From positions 1 to 41,884 of the forward strand of contig VGOE01000016.1 in NCBI GenBank assembly GCA_016876035.1: a stretch of 41,884 bases of DNA. Reading direction: 5' to 3'. Below the pieces are notes generated by a model. It was not told the DNA's origin. It was given only the letters and a program-made list of their open reading frames with translations, and did not search any database. Shown one piece after another: positions 1 to 6,317 of the stretch. The translations under genes were made by a program, and so were the position numbers. Each line of letters starts with the position of its first letter. Positions within the stretch are counted from its first letter, which is position 1. The DNA is from Chloroflexota bacterium (GTDB lineage Bacteria > Chloroflexota > Dehalococcoidia > UBA2247 > RBG-13-53-26).

Positions 1-61
1 CCTTGACCTCCCGCCACAAATCCTCTAACTTGAGTTGGGTCAGGTCTTTGACCTGTACCAT
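1..61 (-). CDS. IS256-type (mutator) transposase, N-terminal fragment
   Basis: Reading leftward from an ATG at 61, twenty codons are open and run off the window edge (MVQVKDLTQLKLEDLWREVK). A strong Shine-Dalgarno (AGGAGG) lies at 68-75 on the minus strand. The short peptide resembles the start of IS256/mutator transposases, which often open with a leucine-rich segment followed by LWREVK-like residues. Support comes mainly from the IS256-like terminal sequence just upstream (about 117-149). The family would provide a DDE transposase for copy-paste movement of its own element. Only 20 residues are visible, so the catalytic core cannot be checked and the family call is an inference. A different gene with a coincidental N-terminus remains possible. 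Confidence 0.5.
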   Translation of the reverse strand, partial: MVQVKDLTQLKLEDLWREVK

Positions 62-149
62 GGGGCGTCCTCCTTTCTAAGATATCTTTCTCTTATCTCT
101 AGAAGGATACGCCCCCCTCTTTTTACACACAATATGTTACGCTACCCCG
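1..149 (-). mobile_element. Terminal portion of an IS256-like insertion sequence
   Basis: The region upstream of the truncated transposase ends in a sequence (about 117-149) that, read from its outer edge on the minus strand, has the form GTAACATATTGTGTGTAAAA. This resembles the known IS256 inverted terminal repeat, which has a TAATTGTGTAAAAG core. The transposase start lies about 60-90 bases inside this end, as expected for such elements. The outer boundary near 148-150 is an estimate because the other end and the target duplication are outside the window. The element inserted only about a dozen bases upstream of the -35 box of the next gene. Confidence 0.5.
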
Positions 150-161
150 AAAGGTTGGTGG

Positions 162-190
162 TTGACTACCTGCCGAAAATCGGCTATAAT
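162..190 (+). promoter_or_regulatory. Sigma-70 promoter of the dksA-like/lspA/rluD unit, with palindromic spacer
   Basis: A -35 box TTGACT (162-167) and a perfect -10 box TATAAT (185-190) are separated by exactly 17 bases. The spacer holds a perfect 13-base palindrome at 172-184 (GCCGA, AAA, TCGGC) that abuts the -10 box, so a bound repressor would block polymerase. The predicted leader is about 125 nt and contains a short RNA hairpin (248-254 pairing with 263-269, one wobble pair). Confidence 0.85.
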
Positions 191-322
191 GTGGCTTCAC
201 CACTGAATACTGGGTATTTGTACATCCCTTTCTTTTCTGTTGATTGAGCTTGGTGCGTAATAACCGAGCAGAGTGACTTAGGACAGAGGTAGAGGACCTG
301 GCTCTGGCCAAGGAGAGAGGAA

Positions 323-703
323 ATGCCGGCGACTATCAAAGAATTGCAGCGCCGTTTGCTTGAAGAACGCGAAAGGTTGAGTAAGGGGCTGGAGCAGCTA
401 AAAGCCAGCGCCCCACCCATCGGCGAGCTGAAAGAAGGTAGTCCCTATGGCAAGAAGGAAGAGGGAGCCAGTGAAGCCTTTGAGCTTGAGAAAAGGCTGG
501 CTCTTGAGAGACGCCTATCAGGACTTCTCGCCGAGGTGGAGCGCGCCCTCCAAAAAGTGGAGCAGGGAACCTACGGTCTGTGCGATGCCTGTGGGCGGCC
601 TATTGGCATGGAGCGACTTGAAGTTCTTCCTCAGGCAAGCCTTTGTCTCGATTGCAAGTCACGCCAGACAAAGAATGCGAAAGGTAAGCCACCTGCAAGG
701 TAG
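323..703 (+). CDS. TraR/DksA-type C4 zinc-finger protein
   Basis: This 126-residue protein has an N-terminal charged coiled coil (about residues 1-80) and a C-terminal C4 zinc finger with Cys87, Cys90, Cys108 and Cys111 (CDAC and CLDC motifs). This is the layout of DksA/TraR proteins, which enter the secondary channel of RNA polymerase and modulate initiation, often together with ppGpp. The ATG at 323 is preceded by a good GAGAGAGG ribosome site. The gene is first in a unit with lspA and rluD; lspA begins inside its 3' end. Pairing of a DksA-like finger with lspA is common in bacteria. Whether it carries the acidic coiled-coil tip of true DksA is not clear, so a general TraR/DksA label is used. 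Confidence 0.9.
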   Translation: MPATIKELQRRLLEERERLSKGLEQLKASAPPIGELKEGSPYGKKEEGASEAFELEKRLALERRLSGLLAEVERALQKVEQGTYGLCDACGRPIGMERLEVLPQASLCLDCKSRQTKNAKGKPPAR

Positions 704-1178
704 CCTGCAATCTCAGAGAACTCTCTTCATCGTTGCCCTCTTGGTAGTGATAGCAGATCAACTGAGCAAGCTGTGGATCACGGAGAGCTTGCAACTGGGC
801 GAATCGAGGCCGGGCGAAGGATTTGTGCGGCTAACCCTAGTACACAACACAGGCATCGTTTTCGGTCTTTCTGTCAACCAGGCGGTTCCGTTGATCTTGT
901 CCATAGCGGTGATAGCCGCAGCCATTTTCTTTTCCCATCGGTACGCCCTGCTCAACAACAGGTTAGTCAAAATAGCACTGGGGTTGTTCATCGGCGGCAG
1001 TATAGGCAATCTGATTGACAGGATCCGCCTCGGCTATGTCACCGACTTCATCGATTTCCGACTCTGGGGCGACTATCACTGGCCAGCCTTCAATCTGGCC
1101 GATGTGGCCATCGTGGTCGGATTTTTGCTCCTCCTCTGGTTTGCAATACGTTTCGCAATAGCTCCCAAGCAAGGCTAA
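675..1178 (+). CDS. lspA: Lipoprotein signal peptidase (signal peptidase II)
   Basis: LspA is the membrane aspartyl protease that removes the signal peptide from diacylglyceryl-modified prolipoproteins. The 167-residue protein has four hydrophobic segments (about 17-35, 70-86, 97-113, 145-163). Family motifs are present: ADQLSK near residue 28, HNTGIVFG near 58, GGSIGNLIDR with Asp115 and FNLADV with Asp143, the latter two being the expected catalytic pair. The same frame is open back to 447, but homology begins near the ATG at 675, which overlaps the dksA-like gene by 29 bases and is the only sensible start before the first membrane segment. Its stop overlaps the rluD start (TAATG), indicating translational coupling. 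Confidence 0.93.
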   Translation: MRKVSHLQGSLQSQRTLFIVALLVVIADQLSKLWITESLQLGESRPGEGFVRLTLVHNTGIVFGLSVNQAVPLILSIAVIAAAIFFSHRYALLNNRLVKIALGLFIGGSIGNLIDRIRLGYVTDFIDFRLWGDYHWPAFNLADVAIVVGFLLLLWFAIRFAIAPKQG

Positions 1179-2098
1179 TGGAAACAGCCAGAACTATTCG
1201 CCTGGTAGTCGATAAGGTAGGCCTGCGCCTCGACAGATACATCAGTCAGACATGCCCTGAACTCACCCGTTCCTACATCCAGAAGCTGATTGATGAAGGG
1301 CGTGTCACCATAAACAGCAAGGCGGCAAAGCCAAGCCACAAACCCAAAGTTGGGGATGAAATCATAATCAACGTGCCTCCTCCCTCCCCCTCCCCGGTCC
1401 TGATTCCCCAGGGAATCCCCTTGAGCATTATCTACGAGGACAACGACCTCATGGTGGTTGATAAGCCCTCAAGAATGACTGTGTACCCCGCACCTGGCCA
1501 CCCTAGCCACACTCTGATGAACGCCATTCTGGCTCACTGCCCCGGAATTTCGGCTATTGATAGCTCTGTCCGCCCTGGAATTGTACATCGACTCGATAAA
1601 GATACCTCCGGTCTGATGGTGGTAGCCAAGAACAAGGCAGCACAGCTCAATCTGGCTGCCCAGCTAAAAAGGCGCACCATGCTGAAAAGATATTTTGTGC
1701 TGGTAAAGGGATGCCCCAGCCCAGAAGAAGGTGTTGTCGAAGCTCCAATTGGGCGCCATCCCAAAGATCGCAAGCGCATGGCAGTAGTTCCCCAGGGGAG
1801 GGAGGCACGCACCTCTTATCGAGTAATGAGGCATTTCAAGGGTTACAGCCTGTTAGAAGCAACACCTCACACCGGACGCACCCACCAGATCAGAGTCCAT
1901 TTCTCCACTATCGGTTGTCCTGTAGCTGGAGACCCAGTCTACGGGATACGGTTGCCCTATCTGAAACGACAATTCCTCCACGCCTTCCTACTCGGCTTCG
2001 AGTCCCCCAGCACCGGGGAATATGCGGAGTTCAGGTCGGACCTGCCAGCAGAGCTTGAGCAGGCGCTGGAGCATCTATCCCGTGATTACCGAGCTTGA
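1178..2098 (+). CDS. rluD: RluD-type 23S rRNA pseudouridine synthase
   Basis: The 306-residue protein has an N-terminal S4 RNA-binding domain (about 15-75) followed by an RsuA/RluA-family catalytic domain. The signature HRLDKDTSG is at 137-145 with the catalytic Asp140, and a GRTHQIRVH motif lies near residue 230. RluD-type enzymes convert uridines in helix 69 of 23S rRNA to pseudouridine. The start codon overlaps the lspA stop. The common lspA-rluD adjacency supports the call. The exact target uridines (RluD versus RluC type) cannot be settled from sequence by eye; the S4 domain plus this context favours RluD. Confidence 0.93.
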   Translation: METARTIRLVVDKVGLRLDRYISQTCPELTRSYIQKLIDEGRVTINSKAAKPSHKPKVGDEIIINVPPPSPSPVLIPQGIPLSIIYEDNDLMVVDKPSRMTVYPAPGHPSHTLMNAILAHCPGISAIDSSVRPGIVHRLDKDTSGLMVVAKNKAAQLNLAAQLKRRTMLKRYFVLVKGCPSPEEGVVEAPIGRHPKDRKRMAVVPQGREARTSYRVMRHFKGYSLLEATPHTGRTHQIRVHFSTIGCPVAGDPVYGIRLPYLKRQFLHAFLLGFESPSTGEYAEFRSDLPAELEQALEHLSRDYRA

Positions 2099-2277
2099 AG
2101 CAGTCTCGGGGCCCGCTCTACCAGCACAGGCCCATACACACACATTCTGCCAAAGGCTGAGCCACATGTCTTCTTGCTCCGGCCTTGTTTGAGATGCTAC
2201 AATTTGCCGAACCACGGTCAGGATTAGGTTTCGTTTAGAGAGTATGTATACAAGAAGTAGAATCATGGTGCAGTTTT

Positions 2278-3771
2278 ATGGATAATGGCCCCACCCAGTC
2301 AGCAGTAGTTCCGCCAGTGCGGGTGCGTTACGCTCCCAGCCCCACCGGCTATCCCCATGTGGGCAATATCAGGACTGCCATGTTCAACTGGCTATTTGCC
2401 AGGCATTATGGAGGCAGCTTCATTGTCCGCATTGAAGATACGGACGTGGAAAGAAAGGTGGAGGGGGCGGTAGAGGATATCCTGGGTAGTCTGCGATGGC
2501 TGGGGCTGGAGTGGGATGAGGGGCCCGAGGTGGGGGGTGACTATGGCCCTTATACCCAGTCACGACGACTGGAGCTGTATCACCCCGCAGCCCAGCAACT
2601 GGTGAGAGATGGTTATGCCTATCCCTGCTATTGCTCTCCAGAAAGGCTGGAAGCGATGAGAGCAGAACAGGTGCGCCGTGGGCAGCCGCCCGGCTACGAT
2701 CGCCAGTGCCGCAACCTCAGCCAGCAAGAACGTTCTCGTTTGGAAGCCCAAGGTATCACCCCAGTGACCCGTTTCAGAATGCCCCTAACTGGTCGGACAC
2801 AGTTCAGAGATCTGATTCGGGGAAAGGTGCTGTTTGAGAATAGCACACTGGACGACTTCGTGCTGCTCAAATCGGATGGTTATCCCACCTACCACTTGGC
2901 CAACGTAGTTGATGATCACCTGATGCAGATTTCACACGTTCTCAGAGCGGATGAATGGTTGGCGAGCACACCGCGCCATATCTTGCTTTATCTGGCCCTC
3001 AGCTATCAGCCTCCGCAGTTTGCCCACCTGCCCATGATTTTGGGGCCAGATCGTAGCAAACTGAGTAAACGCCACGGTGCCACTTCTCTGCTGGAGTTCA
3101 GAGACGAGGGCTACCTGCCTGAAGCTATGCTGAACTACCTCGCTCTCCTGGGCTGGTCCCTGGACGACCGTACCGAGCTCTTCAGCCGCGAGGAACTGAT
3201 AAGACATTTCTCCCTGGAGCGCCTCAGCAAGACAGCCGCCATCTTTGACATCGAGAAGCTTCGCTGGATGAACGGTGTCTACATCCGCCGGTTAAGGGTT
3301 GAAGAGCTTACGGAAAAGGCGCTACCCTTTTTTGAAAAGCACCTACCAGCCCAGGTCAGACGTCCACTCAGCCGGGACTACGTGAGCCAAGTGGTCTCCC
3401 TGGAGCAGGAAAGGGCCAGGACGCTGGCTGAATTGCCACAGCTCGCCGAGTTCTTCTTCGTTGAAAGGCTTGTTTATCCCAGCGAGCTGTGGCTAAACAC
3501 CGGCATGACCAGGGAGAAGAGTGCTGAAGCTCTATCGAATGCTCTGAAGAAGCTGCAAGCCTTGCAGTCCTTCGATAACGATTCTCTGGAGGCGTTGCTG
3601 CGTTCTTTAGCCACGGAACTCTCTCTCAAAACGAAGGAATTTTTCGGCCTGCTGCGAGTGGCCATCACCGGGCGTAATGCTGCTCCTCCCCTCTTCCACA
3701 CTATGGCGGTGCTTCAGAAAGAGAAATGCCTGCACCGCATACAGGCCGCGCTACACCTTTTGCAGGCCTAG
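2278..3771 (+). CDS. gltX: Glutamyl-tRNA synthetase
   Basis: This class I aminoacyl-tRNA synthetase charges tRNA-Glu (and in many bacteria also tRNA-Gln, for later amidation). The 497-residue protein has the HIGH-type motif in APSPTGYPHVGN (19-30), the RIEDTD segment after it, and the KMSKS-type loop SKLSKRHG near residues 260-266, followed by an all-helical anticodon-binding domain. Length is normal. The ATG at 2278 has no visible Shine-Dalgarno. A TAGAAT hexamer at 2258-2263 could be a -10 box giving a very short leader, but no convincing -35 accompanies it. A Cys pair near residues 118-120 (YCYC) lies where some GluRS enzymes bind zinc. Confidence 0.96.
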   Translation: MDNGPTQSAVVPPVRVRYAPSPTGYPHVGNIRTAMFNWLFARHYGGSFIVRIEDTDVERKVEGAVEDILGSLRWLGLEWDEGPEVGGDYGPYTQSRRLELYHPAAQQLVRDGYAYPCYCSPERLEAMRAEQVRRGQPPGYDRQCRNLSQQERSRLEAQGITPVTRFRMPLTGRTQFRDLIRGKVLFENSTLDDFVLLKSDGYPTYHLANVVDDHLMQISHVLRADEWLASTPRHILLYLALSYQPPQFAHLPMILGPDRSKLSKRHGATSLLEFRDEGYLPEAMLNYLALLGWSLDDRTELFSREELIRHFSLERLSKTAAIFDIEKLRWMNGVYIRRLRVEELTEKALPFFEKHLPAQVRRPLSRDYVSQVVSLEQERARTLAELPQLAEFFFVERLVYPSELWLNTGMTREKSAEALSNALKKLQALQSFDNDSLEALLRSLATELSLKTKEFFGLLRVAITGRNAAPPLFHTMAVLQKEKCLHRIQAALHLLQA

Positions 3772-3782
3772 TGTCTCATAAC

Positions 3783-3886
3783 GTGAGACCCTTCTCAGCC
3801 TGCGGTGAATTAGAGTGACAGCGCCCATGGCTGTCGTTCTGATCCTTGCACAAGGAAGGAGAAGATTCTCGATTGTTGCGCAGAAC
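3783..3886 (+). repeat. Dispersed outer repeat, copy without the 80-bp core
   Basis: This segment shares with 33153-33331 the ordered blocks GAGACCCTT, GTGACAGCG and a TTCTGATCC block, and shares with 39721-39854 the right-hand block (GATTCTCGATTGTTGCGCAG here; ATCTCGGTTGTTACGCAG there). It lacks the 80-bp core found between these blocks in the other two copies. The alignment was made by eye and is imperfect, so homology is an inference from the order of matching blocks. Confidence 0.6.
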
Positions 3887-4021
3887 CATGAATTGAGACA
3901 AAAGGATCAAGGATCACCTGTGAGACAGTCCCTTCCAGCCGCAGGTTCGCTGACCGAGAAAACGTGAGGGTTCAAGCCTGAAAAACATAGCTCTCAAGGC
4001 TGGGGATCAGAGGTTTCATGT

Positions 4022-4069
4022 TAGCCAGACAGCCGCCAGCAACTTTGATTTTGCGGAATCGTCTGGCTA
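4022..4069 (+). terminator. Branched hairpin followed by T-run, ahead of a small gene
   Basis: A perfect 9-bp outer stem (4022-4030 with 4061-4069, TAGCCAGAC/GTCTGGCTA) encloses an inner CCGC/GCGG stem (4033-4036 with 4053-4056). It is followed by TAGTTTTCC. It could terminate gltX transcripts or act as a leader element for the gene starting at 4082, only 12 bases further on. The T-run is short, so termination is uncertain. Confidence 0.5.
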
Positions 4070-4081
4070 TAGTTTTCCTGT

Positions 4082-4327
4082 ATGGAAGTCCATCCCCAAG
4101 CTGCCGGCTTTATCCTCTATTGCACCAGCCACCAGAAGAGATGGCCAGCCCTTTACGATGAGATGTGCCGCGTTGCCGGGCAGGGGATCTACCAGGGTCT
4201 ACGCCACAAAGACTTGAGAAAGCTGGGAGTTTCCCTTGCTCTAAATCACATAGAGGAGACTATACAACTAATCGAAACAGTGGCAAACTTGAGAATTAAT
4301 GACGCGTCTCTAGATTCCACCTCATAG
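4082..4327 (+). CDS. Small conserved-looking protein of unknown function
   Basis: This 81-residue protein is not recognised. It is predicted soluble and mostly helical, with a core around residues 12-68 (YCTSHQKRWPALYDEM, then GIYQGLRHKDLRKLGVSLAL and an amphipathic tail) that looks like natural protein rather than a chance frame. There is no signal peptide or metal-binding motif. An in-frame stop at 4070-4072 limits the start to the ATG at 4082. No Shine-Dalgarno is visible, and a strong hairpin ends 12 bases upstream, so expression may be controlled by RNA structure. It stands alone between gltX and another small gene. A non-coding status cannot be excluded. Confidence 0.55.
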   Translation: MEVHPQAAGFILYCTSHQKRWPALYDEMCRVAGQGIYQGLRHKDLRKLGVSLALNHIEETIQLIETVANLRINDASLDSTS

Positions 4328-4504
4328 AAGGCTGAAACAGACGCCCCTCCCATCACTCCCATCCCTGGTAATCTCATCTGACGTCTCTGTTAGAGGCACT
4401 GGAATTCTCGGGCTCTGCTACGCGGCAACTCCAGCGTTTCACCCAGAGAGGCTTACAGCAGCCGCCCAAAAGGGAGAGAAAGGTTGAGGGTGTGCGTGGG
4501 GATG

Positions 4505-4533
4505 TAGACAAAACCATTGATGGCAGGTATACT
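4505..4533 (+). promoter_or_regulatory. Sigma-70 promoter of the 4562 gene
   Basis: A -35 box TAGACA (4505-4510) and -10 box TATACT (4528-4533) have exact 17-base spacing. The predicted start near 4540 gives a leader of about 22 nt that includes the strong ribosome site. The preceding 4328-4504 shows no coding sequence. Confidence 0.75.
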
Positions 4534-4561
4534 TCCTACGTAAACACCAGGAGGTGATGGA

Positions 4562-4801
4562 ATGGAAAACACTTTTGACAGCACCTATATCATCAACAAG
4601 GCCAAGTATGCTGAGTTTGTGACCGAGGCTAGCAAGCTGGCCATCGCCGTGTATACCATCCCAGCCTTTGTATGGCTGGAGATATATGAGAGCGTGGACA
4701 TGAGCAAAGACATTGCCATGCGGGTGGTCTGGAAGCCAGAGACAACGGTGGGGCAAATTAAGGAGTTCGACAAGGTCTGGTTCTTAAAGAAATACCAATA
4801 A
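4562..4801 (+). CDS. Small protein of unknown function
   Basis: This 79-residue protein is not recognised. It begins MENTFDSTYIINKAKYAEFV and has a mixed helix/strand character with one moderately hydrophobic stretch (about 26-42, AIAVYTIPAFVWLEIYE), too polar for a sure membrane span, and an aromatic-rich C-terminus (KVWFLKKYQ). The gene has its own good promoter (4505-4533) and a near-ideal Shine-Dalgarno (GGAGGTGATG) with proper spacing, so it is very likely expressed as a single gene. It has no neighbour closer than about 230 bases on either side. Confidence 0.75.
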   Translation: MENTFDSTYIINKAKYAEFVTEASKLAIAVYTIPAFVWLEIYESVDMSKDIAMRVVWKPETTVGQIKEFDKVWFLKKYQ

Positions 4802-5005
4802 ATTCAGCCGATGCAGGCAAGATAGCCACGGCCACACGCTCTTCGGTACCGGTGATTGAGCCCGTTCATCGCACCAATAAGGTTTGCTGATCATTGTTGG
4901 ACTTTCCCTGCCCATGAGCTTTATGGCTGCCGGCGAAGGATTTGCCCCTTCCACAAGAGTATTGCGTACACCGTCAGGCTGTGCGGCTCTGCCAAGAAGA
5001 GGCTA

Positions 5006-5034
5006 TTGGATATTTCTCAGCAAAGCATTATGAT
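5006..5034 (+). promoter_or_regulatory. Promoter of the long his/lipid/replication operon
   Basis: A -35 box TTGGAT (5006-5011) and -10 box TATGAT (5029-5034) are 17 bases apart. The expected start near 5041 leaves only about 5 nt before the hisZ ATG at 5046, which would give an almost leaderless mRNA. The rest of 4802-5045 shows nothing else convincing. Confidence 0.65.
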
Positions 5035-5045
5035 TAAGTAAGGTT

Positions 5046-6317
5046 ATGGAAACACAGAGATGCAAAGGTAGCCGGGATCTCCTACCCGGAGACATGGCCA
5101 GGTTCCGTCACGTTGAGAAGGTCTTTCGTTCCTGCTGCTTAGGCTGGGGCTACCAGGAGGTAAGGACTCCCACTTTAGAGTATCTTCACCTGTTTACCTC
5201 CACCGGAACCCTCACCCCTAACATGCTGAGCAGGGTGTATTCCTTCCTCGATTGGGATGGGTGGAGCGGTGAGAGGGTGGTACTAAGACCCGACGGTACG
5301 ATTCCTGCCGCCCGGCTTTATGTCGAGAATTTTCCCCAGGCTCAGCCAGCCAAGCTCTTCTATATAGAGAACGTCTTCAGCTACGAAGAAACCGGAAGAG
5401 AGTCAAGGGAGCGATGGCAGTGCGGTGCCGAGGTAGTAGGCAGCGCCAGACCATTGGCCGACGTAGAACTGATAATGCTCGCCCTGGAGACCTTAGGCCA
5501 GCTAGGCATCAAAGAGGTGAAGGTGCATCTTTCTCATGCGGGAGTCATAAGAGCCGTGCTCAAGGAATTGGGATTGTCACCAGCGCAGCAGAGCGAGCTT
5601 TTTCAGCGAGTCCTAGACGGTGACACAGAGGCAATGAGCAGAATGGTTAGTGCTAGTCCTCACCTCAGAAACGCCATGTCTTTGCTTTTCGAGGGCAAAG
5701 GGAGATCAGCCGGCCATCTGCAAAATCTGAAAATCACTCTGGAAAGAGCATTGCTAAGCCCCCACCTCGAGGCAAGTATGAATGACTTCATTGCCATTGC
5801 TCAATGCCTGACTGAGCTAGGCTGTGAATATCAGGTTGATATCGTTTCCGGAAGGAGCTTTGAGTACTACACCGGAATAATTTTCCGGTTCTACAGCAAG
5901 GGGGAGAGACTGGGTGGAGGAGGTAGATACAACGACTTAATACCACTGTTAGGAGGGGGAGACATCCCTGCCTCCGGCTTCGCTCTTCCCCTAGACAGGC
6001 TGATAAATCTGATCACGGATTGGCAGGACAAAGCGCCCAGGGTTCTGATCCAGAGCGATGTCAGCATAACCGGCATCCATAAGCTTTGCTTTGAAACCGC
6101 CGGTGCTCTCCGCCGGGCCGGTTATGTAGCCGAGCTGGACCAGGGACATGCAAAGACAAGCGACTACCGGTGGGTTCTTGCAATCAAAGGGGAAAGCGCC
6201 AAGCCTGCTTTCCTTTTGACTGATAAAGCTGGCGGCAAGTCTCTCAGAGCAGATTCAGCCGCTGAGATTTTGAAAGCGCTACAGACAGCAGATGCAACTA
6301 AAGCTAGCTCTCCCTAA
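5046..6317 (+). CDS. hisZ: ATP phosphoribosyltransferase regulatory subunit HisZ (HisS paralogue)
   Basis: HisZ is a catalytically dead relative of histidyl-tRNA synthetase that binds short-form HisG and provides histidine feedback. The 423-residue protein has class II synthetase features: KGSRDLLPGD at the N-terminus, motif 2-like RPDGTIPAARLY near residues 81-92, RSFEYYTGIIF near 269-279 and GGGRYNDL near 291-298. It also has a C-terminal anticodon-binding-like domain (about 335-420), which many HisZ proteins lack. The hisZ call rests on the immediate overlap (26 bases) with hisG. Without that context a divergent HisS would be considered; the canonical HisS motif RPEGT is RPDGT here. Start ATG 5046 fits the promoter. 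Confidence 0.82.
   Translation: METQRCKGSRDLLPGDMARFRHVEKVFRSCCLGWGYQEVRTPTLEYLHLFTSTGTLTPNMLSRVYSFLDWDGWSGERVVLRPDGTIPAARLYVENFPQAQPAKLFYIENVFSYEETGRESRERWQCGAEVVGSARPLADVELIMLALETLGQLGIKEVKVHLSHAGVIRAVLKELGLSPAQQSELFQRVLDGDTEAMSRMVSASPHLRNAMSLLFEGKGRSAGHLQNLKITLERALLSPHLEASMNDFIAIAQCLTELGCEYQVDIVSGRSFEYYTGIIFRFYSKGERLGGGGRYNDLIPLLGGGDIPASGFALPLDRLINLITDWQDKAPRVLIQSDVSITGIHKLCFETAGALRRAGYVAELDQGHAKTSDYRWVLAIKGESAKPAFLLTDKAGGKSLRADSAAEILKALQTADATKASSP

Larger units (their letters stand above)
3772..4081. other. Intergenic stretch with repeat remnant and hairpin
   Basis: No credible coding sequence is seen. The first part holds an outer-repeat copy (3783-3886) and a small hairpin just after the gltX stop (GTCTCA and TGAGAC arms, about 3772-3788). 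The last part holds the structured hairpin at 4022-4069. A GGTTCAAGCC string at 3966-3975 looks superficially like a tRNA T-loop but has no matching stems. Confidence 0.7.

Noticed and set aside
35-247. Open frame of 70 codons on the + strand
   Set aside because: It crosses the IS end and the dksA promoter, has no ribosome site and no natural protein character.
3960-3985. tRNA-like T-loop string GGTTCAAGCC
   Set aside because: The flanking bases cannot form the T-stem or acceptor stem, and no anticodon arm or CCA end is in reach.
4856-5041. Open frame of 61 codons upstream of hisZ
   Set aside because: It lacks a Shine-Dalgarno, covers the hisZ promoter and has random-looking composition.
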